DNA of 64,000 nucleotides from Beijerinckiaceae bacterium (GTDB lineage Bacteria; Pseudomonadota; Alphaproteobacteria; Rhizobiales; Beijerinckiaceae): NCBI GenBank assembly GCA_027532775.1, contig JAPZTO010000002.1, forward strand, positions 682,001-746,000. Reading direction: 5' to 3'. The notes beneath the pieces are model-generated. The model was not told where the DNA came from. It saw nothing but the letters and a program-made list of their open reading frames with translations, and searched no databases. Position numbers and translations under genes: made by a program. Positions 37,462-45,646 of the stretch are shown here, piece by piece (the first letter of the stretch is position 1; each line of letters begins with the position of its first letter).

Positions 37462-39090
37462 TCAGGCCAGCCCGTCTTCGGTCACGAGGCCGCGGGCGAT
37501 CAACTCGTCCTTTACAAGGCGTTTGGGCACCTTGCCATAGCCGGATTTCGGCAGGGCCTCCCAGAAGAAGAAGCGCTTCGGCATCTTGTAACGCGGGATC
37601 TTTGGGCCGAGGAACGCGGCAAGCGCGGCCTCGTCGACCGGCTCCCGCGCTACGCAGACGGCGACGCCGACCTCGCCCCAGAGCTTGTCCGGCACGCCCA
37701 GCACCGCCACTTCCACAATCGCCGGATGGGTGAGGATCTTCTCCTCGACCTCGCGGGGATAGATGTTCGAGCCGCCGGAAATATACATGTCCGAGGCCCG
37801 GCCTGTGATGTAGACGAAGCCCTGCTCGTCCATATGGCCGAGATCGCCGGTCCGGAACCAGCCATTGCGGAAGGCTTTCGCATTCGCCTCCGGGTTGTTG
37901 TAGTAGCCCGCGAAAACCGCCGGCCCGATCACGCAGATCTCGCCGGTCTCGAAAGGCTTCAGTTCCTCTCCGGCATCGTTCTGGATCGAGACCTGCATTC
38001 CGGTCCGCTCGAAGCCGCAGGTACCGAATTTCGTGTTGGCCTGATCGTCCGGATCATGCTGGGCGGGCGGCAGAACGGTGATGTTGCCGGTCACCTCGCC
38101 AAGGCCGAAATACTGGGTGATGACCTTGCCGAGCTTCTTCAGCGCGAATTTCTGGTCCTCGCGATACATCGGCGCGCCGGCATAGATGACCGAACGCAGC
38201 GAGGAATGGTCGAAACGGTCGACGGCCGGGTGCTCGACCAGCAGCTTCAGGATGGTCGGCACCGTGAACATGTTCGTCACACGGTAGCGCTCCACCAGAC
38301 GCCAGGCTTCCTCGACATCGAATTTCTCGGTCGGAAGGAGGATGGTCGGCGCGCCGCGCGCAACAACGTTGAGCTGGTGGACGCCCGCGCCATGGCTGAG
38401 CGGCGCCACGACCAGAGACGCATCCGCCTCTGTCGTACCGGGCAGCAGATCACAGAGGTGGTTGGTGATGACGAAGGCCATCTGGCCATGCGTCAGCACT
38501 GCCGCCTTGGAACGCCCGGTCGTGCCGGAGGTGAAGAAATACCAGCACGGATCATCATGCTCGACCTGCACATCCGGCACGGTCTGGCCGCGGAACGCAT
38601 CCATGCGGGCAGAGACATCCGCCTCGCCGAAGGTGTCGGGCCTTGATTGCTCGTCCATCCGCCAGATGAACTCGATGCCGGGGACGTTCTTCTCGACCGC
38701 CGAAGCATGGTCGGGGAAATCGCCATGGCAAAGGAAGCCCTTCGCGCCCGAGAAATCGGCAAGATAGATCACCTCCTCAGGCATCAGGCGGAAATTGGTC
38801 GGCACCCAGACCGCGCCGAGCCGGAAAGCGGCGAAGAGCGAGAAGAACATCTGCGCGGTGTTCTTCGAATGCACGAGCAGCCTGTCTCCCTTGCCAAGAC
38901 CCCGCGCCTGCAAGGCTGCCGCCAGCGCATGGACCTCGCACTCGACCTCGAGCCAGTTCCAGCTCTGCTCGCCCCAGATAAAGCCTGGCAAGGCGGGAAA
39001 GCGGCGGGCATTCTGGCGCAGCATATGCGCAAGGTTCATCACCCGGTTCGAGCAGCGGGGAAGACCGCCTTTCGGGCCTTCAGGTGTCAT
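37462..39090 (-). CDS. AMP-dependent acyl-CoA synthetase/ligase
   Basis: This 542-residue ANL-superfamily enzyme activates a carboxylic acid to its CoA thioester through an acyl-adenylate. Core motifs are YFFTSGTTGRSKAAVLTHG (phosphate loop), YFGLGEVTGN, RTGDLGHMDEQGFVYITGR and the C-terminal lysine block PKSGYGKVPKRLV. The hinge SDMYISGGSNIYPREVEEKI is typical of medium-chain or aromatic acid ligases. An ATG at 39090 is preceded by GGAG eight bases upstream; a GTG nine bases earlier is an alternative. It heads an operon with the PPC-domain protein and an SDR, downstream of an IclR regulator. Confidence 0.88.
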   Translation of the reverse strand: MTPEGPKGGLPRCSNRVMNLAHMLRQNARRFPALPGFIWGEQSWNWLEVECEVHALAAALQARGLGKGDRLLVHSKNTAQMFFSLFAAFRLGAVWVPTNFRLMPEEVIYLADFSGAKGFLCHGDFPDHASAVEKNVPGIEFIWRMDEQSRPDTFGEADVSARMDAFRGQTVPDVQVEHDDPCWYFFTSGTTGRSKAAVLTHGQMAFVITNHLCDLLPGTTEADASLVVAPLSHGAGVHQLNVVARGAPTILLPTEKFDVEEAWRLVERYRVTNMFTVPTILKLLVEHPAVDRFDHSSLRSVIYAGAPMYREDQKFALKKLGKVITQYFGLGEVTGNITVLPPAQHDPDDQANTKFGTCGFERTGMQVSIQNDAGEELKPFETGEICVIGPAVFAGYYNNPEANAKAFRNGWFRTGDLGHMDEQGFVYITGRASDMYISGGSNIYPREVEEKILTHPAIVEVAVLGVPDKLWGEVGVAVCVAREPVDEAALAAFLGPKIPRYKMPKRFFFWEALPKSGYGKVPKRLVKDELIARGLVTEDGLA

Positions 39091-39169
39091 GTCAGGCACT
39101 CCACAATCGTGACAGGGTCGAAAGAGGCAGCCCGCGCGCGGGCATTCCGGCTCATGGCGTGGTGCTCCC

Positions 39170-40027
39170 TCATGGCGTAGTTTTCCGGCGGGGCGGGCTC
39201 GTCAGCGCGATGGGCGAGCCCGGTTCCCGCGCGAGGCGCTGCTCGACAAGCCGAACCTCCCCGGCGAGCAGGGCAGCCAGTTCGGGCTCGCGGTCCGGCT
39301 GCATGCGGCTTTCCACAGCGGCGAGGGAGAGGCAGGCTTCGATCCGACCCGAGGGGCCACGAATGGCCACGGCCATGCCCCAGGAGCCGGGAAAGAGAAT
39401 GCCGCGGTTGAGGCTGTAGCCCCGCTCGCGTGTTTCGCGGACAAGGCCGGGCAGAAGCGGCCCGAGCGCGGGATAGCGTTCCGCCAGCGGCCGCGCATGG
39501 TTGGCAAGATAGGATTGGGCCTCGGCTTCCGGCAGGGAAGCGAGGATGGCCAGCGGCCCGGCGCCCGCGCCGAGCAGATGCCTGTCCCCCGCTTTCAGCA
39601 CATGCGAGCGCAGGGGGAAGGTTCCATCCTCCCGCGCGAGGCAGACCACCTCTTCCCCGTGGCGCACCTGCAGGAAAGCCGCGTCGCCGGTTCGCTGGGC
39701 GAGGCGGGTGACACTGTCGAGCGCAACGCGATGGATGCCGTAGCGATCTGCCGCGACCATGCCAAGCAGGTAGATCTCGCGGCCGAGGAAATAGAGCCTC
39801 GTGGCCGGATCCTGCACTGCCATGCCTTCTTCGATCAGCGCGATCAGCAGGCGGCGGCAGGTCGGCTTCGACAGGCCCGACAGACGCACCAGAGCCGCCA
39901 GCGATGCCCCCTCCGTGCCTGCATCGCCCAGCAGCCGGAGCAGGCGCAATGTCCGGATCGCGCTCTGGGCCCCCGAGGCCTCGGCGGGGTCCAAAGCCGT
40001 CACGATTCCATCCCCCTGGGTCCACAT
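39170..40027 (-). CDS. IclR-family transcriptional regulator
   Basis: This 285-residue regulator has a winged helix-turn-helix at about residues 20-80 (AIRTLRLLRLLGDAG, ASLAALVRLSGLSKPTCRRL). An effector-binding IclR domain follows (YLLGMVAADRYGIHRVA, AGAGPLAILASL, RGYSLNRGILFPGSWGMAV). It lies directly upstream of the acyl-CoA synthetase operon and divergent from an SDR, both likely targets. No Shine-Dalgarno is seen before the ATG at 40027, and a repeat element overlaps that codon. Confidence 0.88.
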   Translation of the reverse strand: MWTQGDGIVTALDPAEASGAQSAIRTLRLLRLLGDAGTEGASLAALVRLSGLSKPTCRRLLIALIEEGMAVQDPATRLYFLGREIYLLGMVAADRYGIHRVALDSVTRLAQRTGDAAFLQVRHGEEVVCLAREDGTFPLRSHVLKAGDRHLLGAGAGPLAILASLPEAEAQSYLANHARPLAERYPALGPLLPGLVRETRERGYSLNRGILFPGSWGMAVAIRGPSGRIEACLSLAAVESRMQPDREPELAALLAGEVRLVEQRLAREPGSPIALTSPPRRKTTP

Positions 40028-40033
40028 GATGGA
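40023..40033. repeat. CAYATGATGGA element, copy 1
   Basis: CACATGATGGA overlaps the start codon of the IclR gene. A second copy (CATATGATGGA) lies at 40118-40128 in the same divergent promoter. The spacing of 95 bases would suit looping or separate control of the two genes. The repeat may be chance, as the element is short. Confidence 0.35.
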
Positions 40034-40043
40034 ATACTGATCC

Positions 40044-40061
40044 AGTCAATTCTCATTGACT
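40044..40061. promoter_or_regulatory. Perfect inverted repeat in the IclR/SDR divergent promoter
   Basis: AGTCAAT-tctc-ATTGACT is a perfect 7-bp inverted repeat with a 4-base spacer, 17 bases upstream of the IclR start. It is a good candidate for an autoregulatory IclR operator. Confidence 0.5.
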
Positions 40062-40117
40062 TCCGACGCTATTGTAGCGAGGAGAATAAGACAAACGAAA
40101 ACTGAGTCAAAGTGGTT

Positions 40118-40128
40118 CATATGATGGA
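40118..40128. repeat. CAYATGATGGA element, copy 2
   Basis: CATATGATGGA matches the copy at the IclR start codon at ten of eleven positions. It sits inside a near-palindrome TGGTTCAT-atg-ATGGACCA with one mismatch between arms, about 100 bases upstream of the SDR start. Confidence 0.35.
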
Positions 40129-40224
40129 CCATCGGCTCGTCCTTCCGGCTTCCCGGAGGTTTCCGGCAGTCCCGATGCCGGCCCGACGGGAATTCCGGTC
40201 GGCCCGAATGAAGGGAGCCACGCC

Positions 40225-41061
40225 ATGACGCATATTCCCCCGAACCCGATGCCGCCCTACCGCGCCGGATCCCGCATGGCCGGAAAAACGGTGATCGTCT
40301 TCGGCGCCGGCTCCTCGGGGCCCGGCTGGGGCAATGGCAAGGCAGCGGCCGTGCTCTATGCCCGCGAAGGTGCACGGGTCGCCTGTATCGACATCCAGAT
40401 CGAGGCCGCGCAAGAGACGGTCGGGCTGATCGCGGCGGAAGGCGGCGAAGCCATCGCACTTGCTGCAGACGTGACCCGGCTGGACTCGATCGAACAGGCC
40501 GTGACAGCGACGATCGCGCAGTTCGGGCATATCGACGTGGTGCATAACAATGTCGGGATGGTGGTTCCCGGTGGCGCTCATGAGCTTACCGAGGATGACT
40601 TCCAGCGCGGGATCGACCTCAATCTCGGCCCGGTCTGGCGCAGCGCGAAGGTGATGCTGCCGCGTTTCCTCGCGCAGGGACACGGTGTTTTCGTGAACAT
40701 TGCCTCGATCGCCGGGATCCGGTGGACCGGCTATCCATATTTCATCTATTCCGCCGCCAAGGCCGCCGTGATCCAGGCCACCAAGGCCATCGCCCTGCAC
40801 CATGCCGCGCAGAACATCCGCGCCAATGCGATCCTGCCGGGCATGATGAACACGCCACTGGTCTACAAGCAGATCGCCGGGTCCTTCGGCTCTGTCGAAG
40901 AAGTCATCGCCAAACGCAACCAGGCCGTGCCGATGGGCAAGATGGGCACGGCCTATGATATTGCCGCGGCAGCGCTGTTCCTCGCATCCGACGAGTCGCG
41001 CTTCATTACCGGCGTGGCGCTGCCGGTCGATGGCGGGCAAACCGAGACCATGCGCAGCTGA
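40225..41061 (+). CDS. Short-chain dehydrogenase/reductase
   Basis: This 278-residue SDR has an extended nucleotide loop (VIVFGAGSSGPGWGNGKAAA in place of the simple TGxxxGxG), NNVG at about residues 109-112, NIASIAGIRW and a catalytic YSAAK (YxxxK). The ending RFITGVALPVDGGQT is normal for the family. AAGGGAG precedes the ATG. It is divergent from the IclR regulator and converges on the DUF1537 kinase gene. The substrate is unknown. Confidence 0.85.
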   Translation: MTHIPPNPMPPYRAGSRMAGKTVIVFGAGSSGPGWGNGKAAAVLYAREGARVACIDIQIEAAQETVGLIAAEGGEAIALAADVTRLDSIEQAVTATIAQFGHIDVVHNNVGMVVPGGAHELTEDDFQRGIDLNLGPVWRSAKVMLPRFLAQGHGVFVNIASIAGIRWTGYPYFIYSAAKAAVIQATKAIALHHAAQNIRANAILPGMMNTPLVYKQIAGSFGSVEEVIAKRNQAVPMGKMGTAYDIAAAALFLASDESRFITGVALPVDGGQTETMRS

Positions 41062-41079
41062 GGCGACAAGGAGAGGCCT

Positions 41080-42435
41080 TCAGGCTTGGGCTCTGCCCCT
41101 TGCTGCCCGGACGAAAACCGTCTCATCGCCCATCTGGCCGCCCTTGAGGGCCACTTCAAGCCCATCGATCACCGGGTCCGTCGACCGGACGCGAAGGAGC
41201 GGCGCGCCGGCGGCCAGGGGCGCCAGCGGCTCAAGCGCTTCGGCGCCAAGCGCCAGCATCGCATGGCCGGACGTATCGCCGCCGGCAAAGATGGCGCGGC
41301 TCAGGCCCGTCTTCAGCCGCGCAGTGCGGACCAGCCGCCCCAGCCCCTGCCCGATCCGGTCATGGACCGGGCCGGGCGGCACGCCGGAGGTTTCGAGCCG
41401 CTCGCGGAAGCGGGCGATGGCAGGATCAGCCGGGCCGCGTGCCGTGGCGACGACAAGGCTGGTGCCGGATGCAAGCGTTTCGAGCATGGCCTGCTCGATC
41501 CGGGCGAGTTCGGCAGGCCACCCCTCCGGATCGACTGCACGAGCAGCATCGAGAAGCAGCAGGCGGAACCCTGCGCCGCCGGCCGCGGCGATCTGCCGGG
41601 CGGTGGTTTCGGAGCAGGACCCCGAGACCACGAGCAAGGGCTCGGCCGGGCCGAACGAAGCCGGCGGTATGGCTCGCGGCAGGCGTCCGGTCTGCCGGAA
41701 ATGTGCGACCAGCGCATATTCGATGCCCTGGCTGCCAACCGCATAGAGGGGAGCCTGCCGGGCTTCCTCCCACAGGATCGCGCCGACGCGCTCGAGCGTC
41801 GGCTCGTCGAACAGATCCAGCGCGATGATGCGCGCACCATCGGCCCGGGCAGCGCGGAGGGCATCTGCCCCCTGCCCCGCCATGAGCGCGCGCCAGTCGA
41901 CCACAGCCGAGGGCAAGGCGGTCTGGCCTTCGAGATGGCGGCAGAGATCAGCCTCGTGCATCGGCGTGGCCGGATGACGCGCCATGACGGGGTGCCGGTC
42001 CAGCCGGTAGCCGACGCCGTCAAGCGCCGCGAAGAGATTGCCGAACATCTGGTAGCGGCCGATGGCTGGCGCGCCGACAACCAGTGGCACGAAACTCGCC
42101 CCGGTCGCAGCCATGCCGAGTTCGATGGCCCGGCCAATCGAACCGAGATACGGGGCGGAATCAAAGGTCGAGCAGGTCTTGTAGTGGAGGATCGGCGCGC
42201 CGAGCCGCGCCAGAGCCGCGAAAACACGCGGCAGTTCTGCATCCATCCATTCCGGGGGCTTGGAGCGCGAGATCCCGGCAATGCCAATGGCCGCCATGCC
42301 CTCGATGCGGGCGAGCATGGCCGGAGAAGGAATGTCGAGGAACATGATCGAGGGAATGCCGGCAAAGGCCAGAACCTCCATCACGGCTGAGGAGCCGGTG
42401 AAATCATCGCCGTAGAAGGTGATCACCGGCGCCAT
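41080..42435 (-). CDS. Four-carbon acid sugar kinase family protein (DUF1537), OiaK-like candidate
   Basis: This 451-residue DUF1537 kinase uses ATP to phosphorylate acid sugars. The N-terminal substrate domain opens FYGDDFTGSSAVMEVLAF (DDxTG signature) and the C-terminal nucleotide domain has AIFAGGDTSGHAMLALGAE (GGDTS signature). It starts 3 bases after a RuBisCO-like protein gene. In D-apiose catabolism the pair of a DUF1537 kinase (OiaK, 3-oxo-isoapionate kinase) and a RuBisCO-like protein (OiaT/OiaX) acts in sequence, so that is the best-matching role. It remains inference, because other DUF1537 kinases act on threonate, erythronate and oxo-tetronates. Confidence 0.85.
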   Translation of the reverse strand: MAPVITFYGDDFTGSSAVMEVLAFAGIPSIMFLDIPSPAMLARIEGMAAIGIAGISRSKPPEWMDAELPRVFAALARLGAPILHYKTCSTFDSAPYLGSIGRAIELGMAATGASFVPLVVGAPAIGRYQMFGNLFAALDGVGYRLDRHPVMARHPATPMHEADLCRHLEGQTALPSAVVDWRALMAGQGADALRAARADGARIIALDLFDEPTLERVGAILWEEARQAPLYAVGSQGIEYALVAHFRQTGRLPRAIPPASFGPAEPLLVVSGSCSETTARQIAAAGGAGFRLLLLDAARAVDPEGWPAELARIEQAMLETLASGTSLVVATARGPADPAIARFRERLETSGVPPGPVHDRIGQGLGRLVRTARLKTGLSRAIFAGGDTSGHAMLALGAEALEPLAPLAAGAPLLRVRSTDPVIDGLEVALKGGQMGDETVFVRAARGRAQA

Positions 42436-42438
42436 GGC

Positions 42439-43701
42439 TCACCCGGAATAGGCGCGGAGTGCAGCCGCGAGCGCAGGATGCGCTTCGGCCGCGCGCTCGA
42501 CAGGCACGTCCGCCATGGCTGCATCCCAGGCGGCGCGGAAGGCCTCGACCCCGGCGGCGATGCCATGCGGATGGGCAAGGATGCCGCCGCCGGCCGCATG
42601 GATCAGGTCCGGCGAGCCAAGGGCGGCATAGGTACCCGCCGCCTGTCGCACGGTCTGCCCGGAGGAGAAGACCGGCATGGCCGCCATCGGGCGGTTGGCA
42701 AAAAGCGGCTCGCCGAGCGAGCGGGCGGAGGCGATGACGCTTTCATCCGATTCGGTAAACTTGTTCTGCAAGCCATTGACATGCAGATGATCCACGCCCG
42801 CGAGACGCCAGAGTTTCGACCAGGCCGGGAAGGCCCAGCCCAGCATCGGGGCGCGGGTCAACGCGCCCCACCCGTTGCGATGGCCATGGATAGGCAGTTG
42901 GCTGAAACGCCCGAGTTCGATCATGCCGGCAAGCCCGACCGAATTGAGGCTCGCCATGATGCAGGTGCCGCCCCGGGCAAGAACATGGTCATGCCGGCGG
43001 CGCATCTCATCGAATTCACCCGTCAGGTTGAAGGCGAACATGGCGCGCCGGCCGGTCCTGTCGGCATGGCGCTCGATCACCGACATCACCCGGTCCACGC
43101 GGATCTCGAACGGACAGGCCGGCCCGTCGGATTGCAGCTCGTCATCCTTGATGAAGTCGATCCCGCCGGTGACGAGTTCATCAACGAAGCCGGCGGTCTG
43201 GTCCGGGTCGAGGCCGACGCTCGGCTTGATGATCGTGCCGATCAGCGGTCGGCCCTGCACGCCCGTCAGCTGCCGCGTGCCCGGAATGCCAAAACGCGGC
43301 CCGGCATAGCGCTCGGCAAAGGCCGGCGGCAGGTCGATGTCGAGCAGCCGGAGGCCGGAAAAGGCTCTCAGCTCGAACAGGTTGCCGGCAACGGTCGCCA
43401 CCAGGTTGGGCAACGAAGGGCCGATCACCTCCAGCGGCCAGGACAGGCGTACCCGCGCCTGCTGCCAGCGTTGCGGCGCCCCAGGCTTCGGCGGGGCCGC
43501 CCCGGGCAGCGAGGGGTTCTCCACGGAGCCGAGAAGCTCGAGCGCCTCGACACGGGCCGCGAAGCGGGCCTTGAGTTCCGCTGTCTCGCCCGGAACCGCA
43601 ACGAACGTGCCGGAAGATTGTTCGCCCGCCATCATCTCGGCGGCGCGCGCCGGATCACCGGCGGTCTCGATGAGGTAATCGGCCGTGAAACGCTGGGTCA
43701 T
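42439..43701 (-). CDS. RuBisCO-like protein (form IV large-subunit family)
   Basis: This 420-residue protein has the RuBisCO large-subunit fold. IGTIIKPSVGL (Lys159) corresponds to the KPKLGL block, but the second Lys is Ser. GGIDFIKDDELQ (185-188, KDDE) keeps the carbamylated-Lys and metal-ligand block, and HGHRNGWGAL covers the His region. The loop-6 Lys-Leu-Glu-Gly of true RuBisCO is not visible, so CO2 fixation is not expected. Next to a DUF1537 kinase it fits the isoapionate-phosphate decarboxylase/hydrolase group (OiaX/OiaT). I chose the ATG at 43701 (MTQRFTADYLIETAGDP), where the fold begins; the frame is open for another 60 codons upstream. Confidence 0.87.
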   Translation of the reverse strand: MTQRFTADYLIETAGDPARAAEMMAGEQSSGTFVAVPGETAELKARFAARVEALELLGSVENPSLPGAAPPKPGAPQRWQQARVRLSWPLEVIGPSLPNLVATVAGNLFELRAFSGLRLLDIDLPPAFAERYAGPRFGIPGTRQLTGVQGRPLIGTIIKPSVGLDPDQTAGFVDELVTGGIDFIKDDELQSDGPACPFEIRVDRVMSVIERHADRTGRRAMFAFNLTGEFDEMRRRHDHVLARGGTCIMASLNSVGLAGMIELGRFSQLPIHGHRNGWGALTRAPMLGWAFPAWSKLWRLAGVDHLHVNGLQNKFTESDESVIASARSLGEPLFANRPMAAMPVFSSGQTVRQAAGTYAALGSPDLIHAAGGGILAHPHGIAAGVEAFRAAWDAAMADVPVERAAEAHPALAAALRAYSG

Positions 43702-43830
43702 CCGCTGATCATTGCCGAGCCCGACCTCGCTGCCAACTCCCGAATTCTCCGAAAGCCGGAGCGCAATCGTTGCCGGATCTCCCGCTCTGCCTCGGCTTGA
43801 CGCGCCGGGATTTCCGCGCGAATATTCATT

Positions 43831-43850
43831 ATGCGAATTAATGTTCGCAT
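43831..43850. promoter_or_regulatory. Perfect 20-bp palindrome between the two arms of the acid-sugar island
   Basis: ATGCGAAttaatgTTCGCAT has perfect 7-bp arms and a 6-base centre. A second, overlapping inverted repeat CATTA-tgcgaat-TAATG (43827-43843) and the 8-bp palindrome GAATATTC (43820-43827) adjoin it. It lies 130 bases upstream of the RuBisCO-like gene and 97 bases upstream of the Bug-type protein. The IclR regulator encoded at 45647-46465 is the natural candidate to bind it. Confidence 0.6.
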
Positions 43851-43946
43851 TCCGATCAAATTTCACCGTGATCCGGCTGGCCGGCACGGTTCCAGCGAAG
43901 AGAGCCGAACCCGTATTCGGCCGAAAACCGGAGAGGAACGACGAGG

Positions 43947-44936
43947 ATGAAACGGCGCGATTTCCTGACCGCGTTGGGCGCGGCCGGCGGCATGGCCGCC
44001 TTCCATGGCCTGCCTGCGGCCCAGGCCCAGGCCGCCTGGCCTGACAAGAGCAAGACGATCAAGGTGATTGTCCCCTGGCCGCCCGGTGCGGCGAATGATG
44101 CGCTGGGCCGGCTGGTTTCCCAGCGCCTGCAGGAGACCATGGGCGCAACCTCGATCACCGAGAACAAGGTCGGCGGAGCTGGCCTGATCGGCACGAACGA
44201 GGTGATCCGCGCCGAACCCGACGGCTACACCTTCCTCGCAAGCGCCTTCAATACGGCAGTCATGCCGAAGGTGCTGAAAGCCGCCACGTTCGATCCGGAG
44301 GTGGATCTCGAGGCGATCTCGCGCACGGCGGTGGCCCCGCTGGTGCTGGTCATGTCGAAGCAGCGGCCGGAAAACACCCTCGCCGAGTTGCTGAAATCCG
44401 CGAGGGAAAAGCCGGGCGAGTTCTCCTTTGCCATTTCCTCGCTCGGCTCGGCCGGGCATCTCGCGACGGTCGATTTCCTCCGCCGCGCCGGGCTGAACAT
44501 CAATCTCGTGCCCTATCGCGGCACGGTCCCGGCCCTGCAGGACCTGATGAGCGGCGCCGTGCAATTGCTGATTGACCCGTCCTTCGCCCTGCTGCCGCAG
44601 GCCAAGGGCGGCACGATCAAGGCGCTCGGCATCGCCTCCAGGACGCGCTCCGTGCTGGCGCCCGAAGTGCCGACAATCTCCGAAGGCGGCGTTCCGGATT
44701 TCGTGTTCAACTCCTGGTATGGAGTCTGGGCCCCGAAAGGCACGCCCCGCGCGATCCAGGAGAAGGTCAACGCGATGATCCAGGCGACCATGAAGGACCC
44801 GGGAACCGCCGAGAAGCTGCGCGCCACCCTGATCGAGCCGGTGGCGGAAAGCATCGACGAGACGCGTGCCTTCATCAAGTCCGAGGTGGCACGTGCGGGT
44901 GAACTCCTGAAGCTCATCAACTACCAGCCGTCCTGA
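43947..44936 (+). CDS. Tripartite tricarboxylate transporter (Bug/TctC-family) binding protein
   Basis: This 329-residue periplasmic protein has a Tat-type signal (MKRRDFLTALGAAGGMAAF, RRDFL). The mature Bug fold has IKVIVPWPPGAANDALGRLV near its start and FNSWYGVWAPKGTPRAIQEK later. Such proteins bind carboxylates and deliver them to TctA/TctB. No TctAB genes are present in the window, so it either uses a distant pair or serves as a sensor, as many orphan Bug proteins may. It is the first gene of the rightward acid-sugar operon. Confidence 0.88.
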   Translation: MKRRDFLTALGAAGGMAAFHGLPAAQAQAAWPDKSKTIKVIVPWPPGAANDALGRLVSQRLQETMGATSITENKVGGAGLIGTNEVIRAEPDGYTFLASAFNTAVMPKVLKAATFDPEVDLEAISRTAVAPLVLVMSKQRPENTLAELLKSAREKPGEFSFAISSLGSAGHLATVDFLRRAGLNINLVPYRGTVPALQDLMSGAVQLLIDPSFALLPQAKGGTIKALGIASRTRSVLAPEVPTISEGGVPDFVFNSWYGVWAPKGTPRAIQEKVNAMIQATMKDPGTAEKLRATLIEPVAESIDETRAFIKSEVARAGELLKLINYQPS

Positions 44937-45622
44937 TGCCGGAACGCCAGCGCCATGCCCTTGTAACGGGCGCAAGCTCCGGGATCGGCGCCGCTGTCAC
45001 CCATCGCCTGCTGGCGGAGGGCTGGCGCGTGACCGGCCTCTCCCGTCGGCCGGCCGGGATCGGGCATCCGGCCTTTTCGGGCCGCGCCTGCGATCTGTTA
45101 GACCCGGCGGAGCGGCAACGGGCCCTTGGCGGGCTCGGCAGCGTGGATGCCCTCATCCATGCGGCCGGGCTGCTGCGGGGGGGAACGCTTGGCGCGCTCG
45201 AACCGGAAGCGCAGGCCGCGATGTGGCAGGTCCATGTCGCCGCAGCCGAGGATCTCGCCAACATCCTCGTGCCGGCCATGGGCGAAGGTGGTCGCCTCGT
45301 GCTGATCGGCAGCCGGACAGCGAATGGCGCCGCCGGCCGCAGCCAATATGCGGCCACCAAGGCGGCGTTGGTCGGTATGGTCCGCTCCTGGGCGATCGAA
45401 CTCGCGCCCCGCGGCATCACCGCGAATATCGTGGCGCCGGCCGCAACCGCGACGCCGATGCTGGAAGACCCTGCACGCGCGACCATCGCGGTGAAGATGC
45501 CGCCGATCGGGCGGCTGATCCGGCCCGAGGAAGTGGCGGCGGCGGTAGTCTTCCTGCTTTCGCCGGAAGCCGGAGCGATTACCGGGCAGGTCCTGACGAT
45601 CTGCGGCGGCTCCTCGCTCTGA
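44936..45622 (+). CDS. Short-chain dehydrogenase/reductase of the acid-sugar operon
   Basis: This 228-residue SDR has ALVTGASSGIGAAVTHRLL, HAAG, LIGSRTANG and a catalytic YAATK (YxxxK). The end is ITGQVLTICGGSSL. Its ATG overlaps the stop of the Bug-type gene as TGATG. An oxidation of a sugar-acid hydroxyl before kinase and aldolase steps would fit, as in other threonate/erythronate-type pathways; the actual substrate is not known. Confidence 0.85.
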   Translation: MPERQRHALVTGASSGIGAAVTHRLLAEGWRVTGLSRRPAGIGHPAFSGRACDLLDPAERQRALGGLGSVDALIHAAGLLRGGTLGALEPEAQAAMWQVHVAAAEDLANILVPAMGEGGRLVLIGSRTANGAAGRSQYAATKAALVGMVRSWAIELAPRGITANIVAPAATATPMLEDPARATIAVKMPPIGRLIRPEEVAAAVVFLLSPEAGAITGQVLTICGGSSL

Positions 45623-45646
45623 ACGGAAGAGATAACGGAATCCACC

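Noticed and set aside
40028-40224. A small RNA or tRNA in the IclR/SDR gap
   Set aside because: Only short inverted repeats are seen; there is no cloverleaf and no strong terminator hairpin with a T-run.
42439-43701. RuBisCO large subunit for carbon fixation
   Set aside because: Key residues of the substrate loops are changed and there is no small subunit, phosphoribulokinase or other Calvin-cycle gene nearby; form IV RuBisCO-like protein fits better.
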